Shown here piece by piece: positions 62,788-64,000 of a stretch of 64,000 nt of DNA (its first letter is position 1; each line of letters starts with the position of its first letter). The stretch covers positions 5,704,001 through 5,768,000 of the forward strand of contig OZ234504.1 in the NCBI GenBank assembly GCA_965153455.1, given 5' to 3'. Both the position numbers and the translations under genes were made by a program. The notes under the pieces are model-generated. The model saw only the letters and a program-made list of their open reading frames with translations, searched no databases and was not told where the DNA came from. This DNA comes from Sphagnum compactum. Its lineage: Eukaryota > Bryophyta > Sphagnopsida > Sphagnales.

Positions 62788-64000
62788 TGGGTCACAATTG
62801 GATAATGGGGATGTGTCAAATGGTGACTGAAAAAATTAATCTTTAAAGTAGTTTTCAAATTTAAAATTTCATTGTTTTTCATCCATGTGCAAAGGTTAAA
62901 TCCATAGTTTGGATGTGATTTTCAATTCATTCATTTTTTATTCCTCCTTGTTAGCAAACAAATGTTAATAATTATCCTATAATTAGGTGGGTTTTGCACA
63001 CATTTTACCTAATGATGAGACATTTTTTTTATAAAAAAAATTAATGTCGAATTTTAATTTGGAATTAATTGTGGATTTATTTCAAAAAATTCATTTTGAC
63101 TTTATACGACATCTAAATTTTGCAAATTTTCAAACATCAAGATTGTGGTCATCAAGAGTTCTTTCTTGAGGAAGGAGTGCGAAATGTGGCTTTAATTCAA
63201 AGGACATGAAATTATAATTGCACCTTGTTTCTTATATGCAAGTTTGGTAGTTGTTCCAATAATGGGGGGTGGTGGATGTAGAGGTAGGATGGGTGGTGGT
63301 AGTAAAATTACTTGTAGCCATGGTCATCCCAAACACATGAATGCATCTCCCATTCATTGGTTTTCATTTTTTAGTAGGTATTCTTACGCCCTTTTTTTTT
63401 TTTTTTTTTTGGGTTTACCTAGATGAAAAGTTTAGCCTTCAACGGGGACCTTTCCTTGCCTCCTTTTTCCCCTCCCCTTTCCTTGCCCCTTGCCCTTTCC
63501 TAGGTTTTTCATTTTATTGCTCCGCCATGGGACATCTTTTATTCAACTTGTGGGACCCTATTTGCATGTCACAAAATGGTTCATCATGAGAGGCAATGTC
63601 AAGTTTTTTAGGCCATTTCTTTGGGCATTGAGGAAGTCATGCCAACCTTTTGGTTTGTACCCTCCCCCCTTGGCATGGGCTTGGCTATTGAGTTAAAACC
63701 CCCTTGGTGCTTTACATCTTGGGGTCCTTCGCCATTTCATATTCATGGATTCCATTTGTTTTGAAGCGAAAGGTGTAACTTGCCTTTTGTTTTCCCTTAG
63801 ATCATGTAGCCTTCAACATCCCATGTGATGTAGCTGCATGACACCGATTATCTTTATTCCCACAATAATGTCTTCTCCTCCACATTCAAAGGGGTGTAAT
63901 AAGCCACAAAAAGATTAGAATGTATTTACGATGGTATTTTCAAGCAATTGGAGGAATTTTAAGTAGAACATTTATTGCAAGCATAGGCCTTTGTTGTGGC
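62788..64000. other. Gene-free AT-rich end of the window
   Basis: No supported gene. A poly-T run lies at 63392-63412 and pyrimidine-rich sequence at 63450-63510. Frames here are short, without splice context or domains. Confidence 0.5.

Overview
This is nuclear DNA of a land plant. Every recognisable gene is a plant family, all are split by GT-AG introns (one apparent GC-AG), the intergenic DNA is AT-rich, and there are short TTTAGGG-type telomere-like runs and many microsatellites. Plastid-type ferredoxin-NADP reductase, a uclacyanin, a fused dehydroquinate dehydratase/shikimate dehydrogenase and a plasma-membrane H+-ATPase together fix it as an embryophyte. The large unsplit exons in both P-type ATPases are compatible with a seed-free vascular plant such as a fern, but that is a guess. 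There are no operons; the genes sit together without an evident shared pathway.

Layout. 1-1951: upstream sequence ending in a diverged tandem array that abuts the first gene. 1952-9318 (+): P4-ATPase lipid flippase, 11 exons. 9319-10883: repeats and a tRNA-like fragment. 10884-11831 (+): uclacyanin, 2 exons. 11832-13229: tandem array, then a G-box next to a GATAA motif. 13230-17441 (+): leaf-type FNR, 9 exons. 18852-23626 (+): DHQ dehydratase/shikimate dehydrogenase, 10 exons, with no transit peptide in the modelled frame. 26836-29834 (-): plant protein of unknown function, 4 exons. 29838-41642: an 11.8-kb gene-poor stretch with a three-copy repeat family (two copies in opposed orientation), a MITE and hairpins. 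41643-42758 (+): small COMM-domain protein, 3 exons. 43754-46213: a dispersed repeat and an eight-copy array. 47890-53434 (+): CCCH zinc-finger coiled-coil protein, about 10 exons. 55989-61164 (-): plasma-membrane H+-ATPase, 9 exons found; the last coding exon, which normally carries the 14-3-3-binding tail, was not found. 61165-64000: AT-rich sequence with one strong hairpin.

Exon boundaries were worked out by hand from splice dinucleotides, reading phase and remembered family conservation. Every listed junction keeps frame, but none has transcript support. No unmistakably new biological system is visible. The most useful leads are the H+-ATPase without an identifiable regulatory tail, the stand-alone COMM domain, the unusual splice sites in the flippase gene, the DHQD-SDH without a transit peptide, and the fold-back repeat structure in the gene-poor centre.
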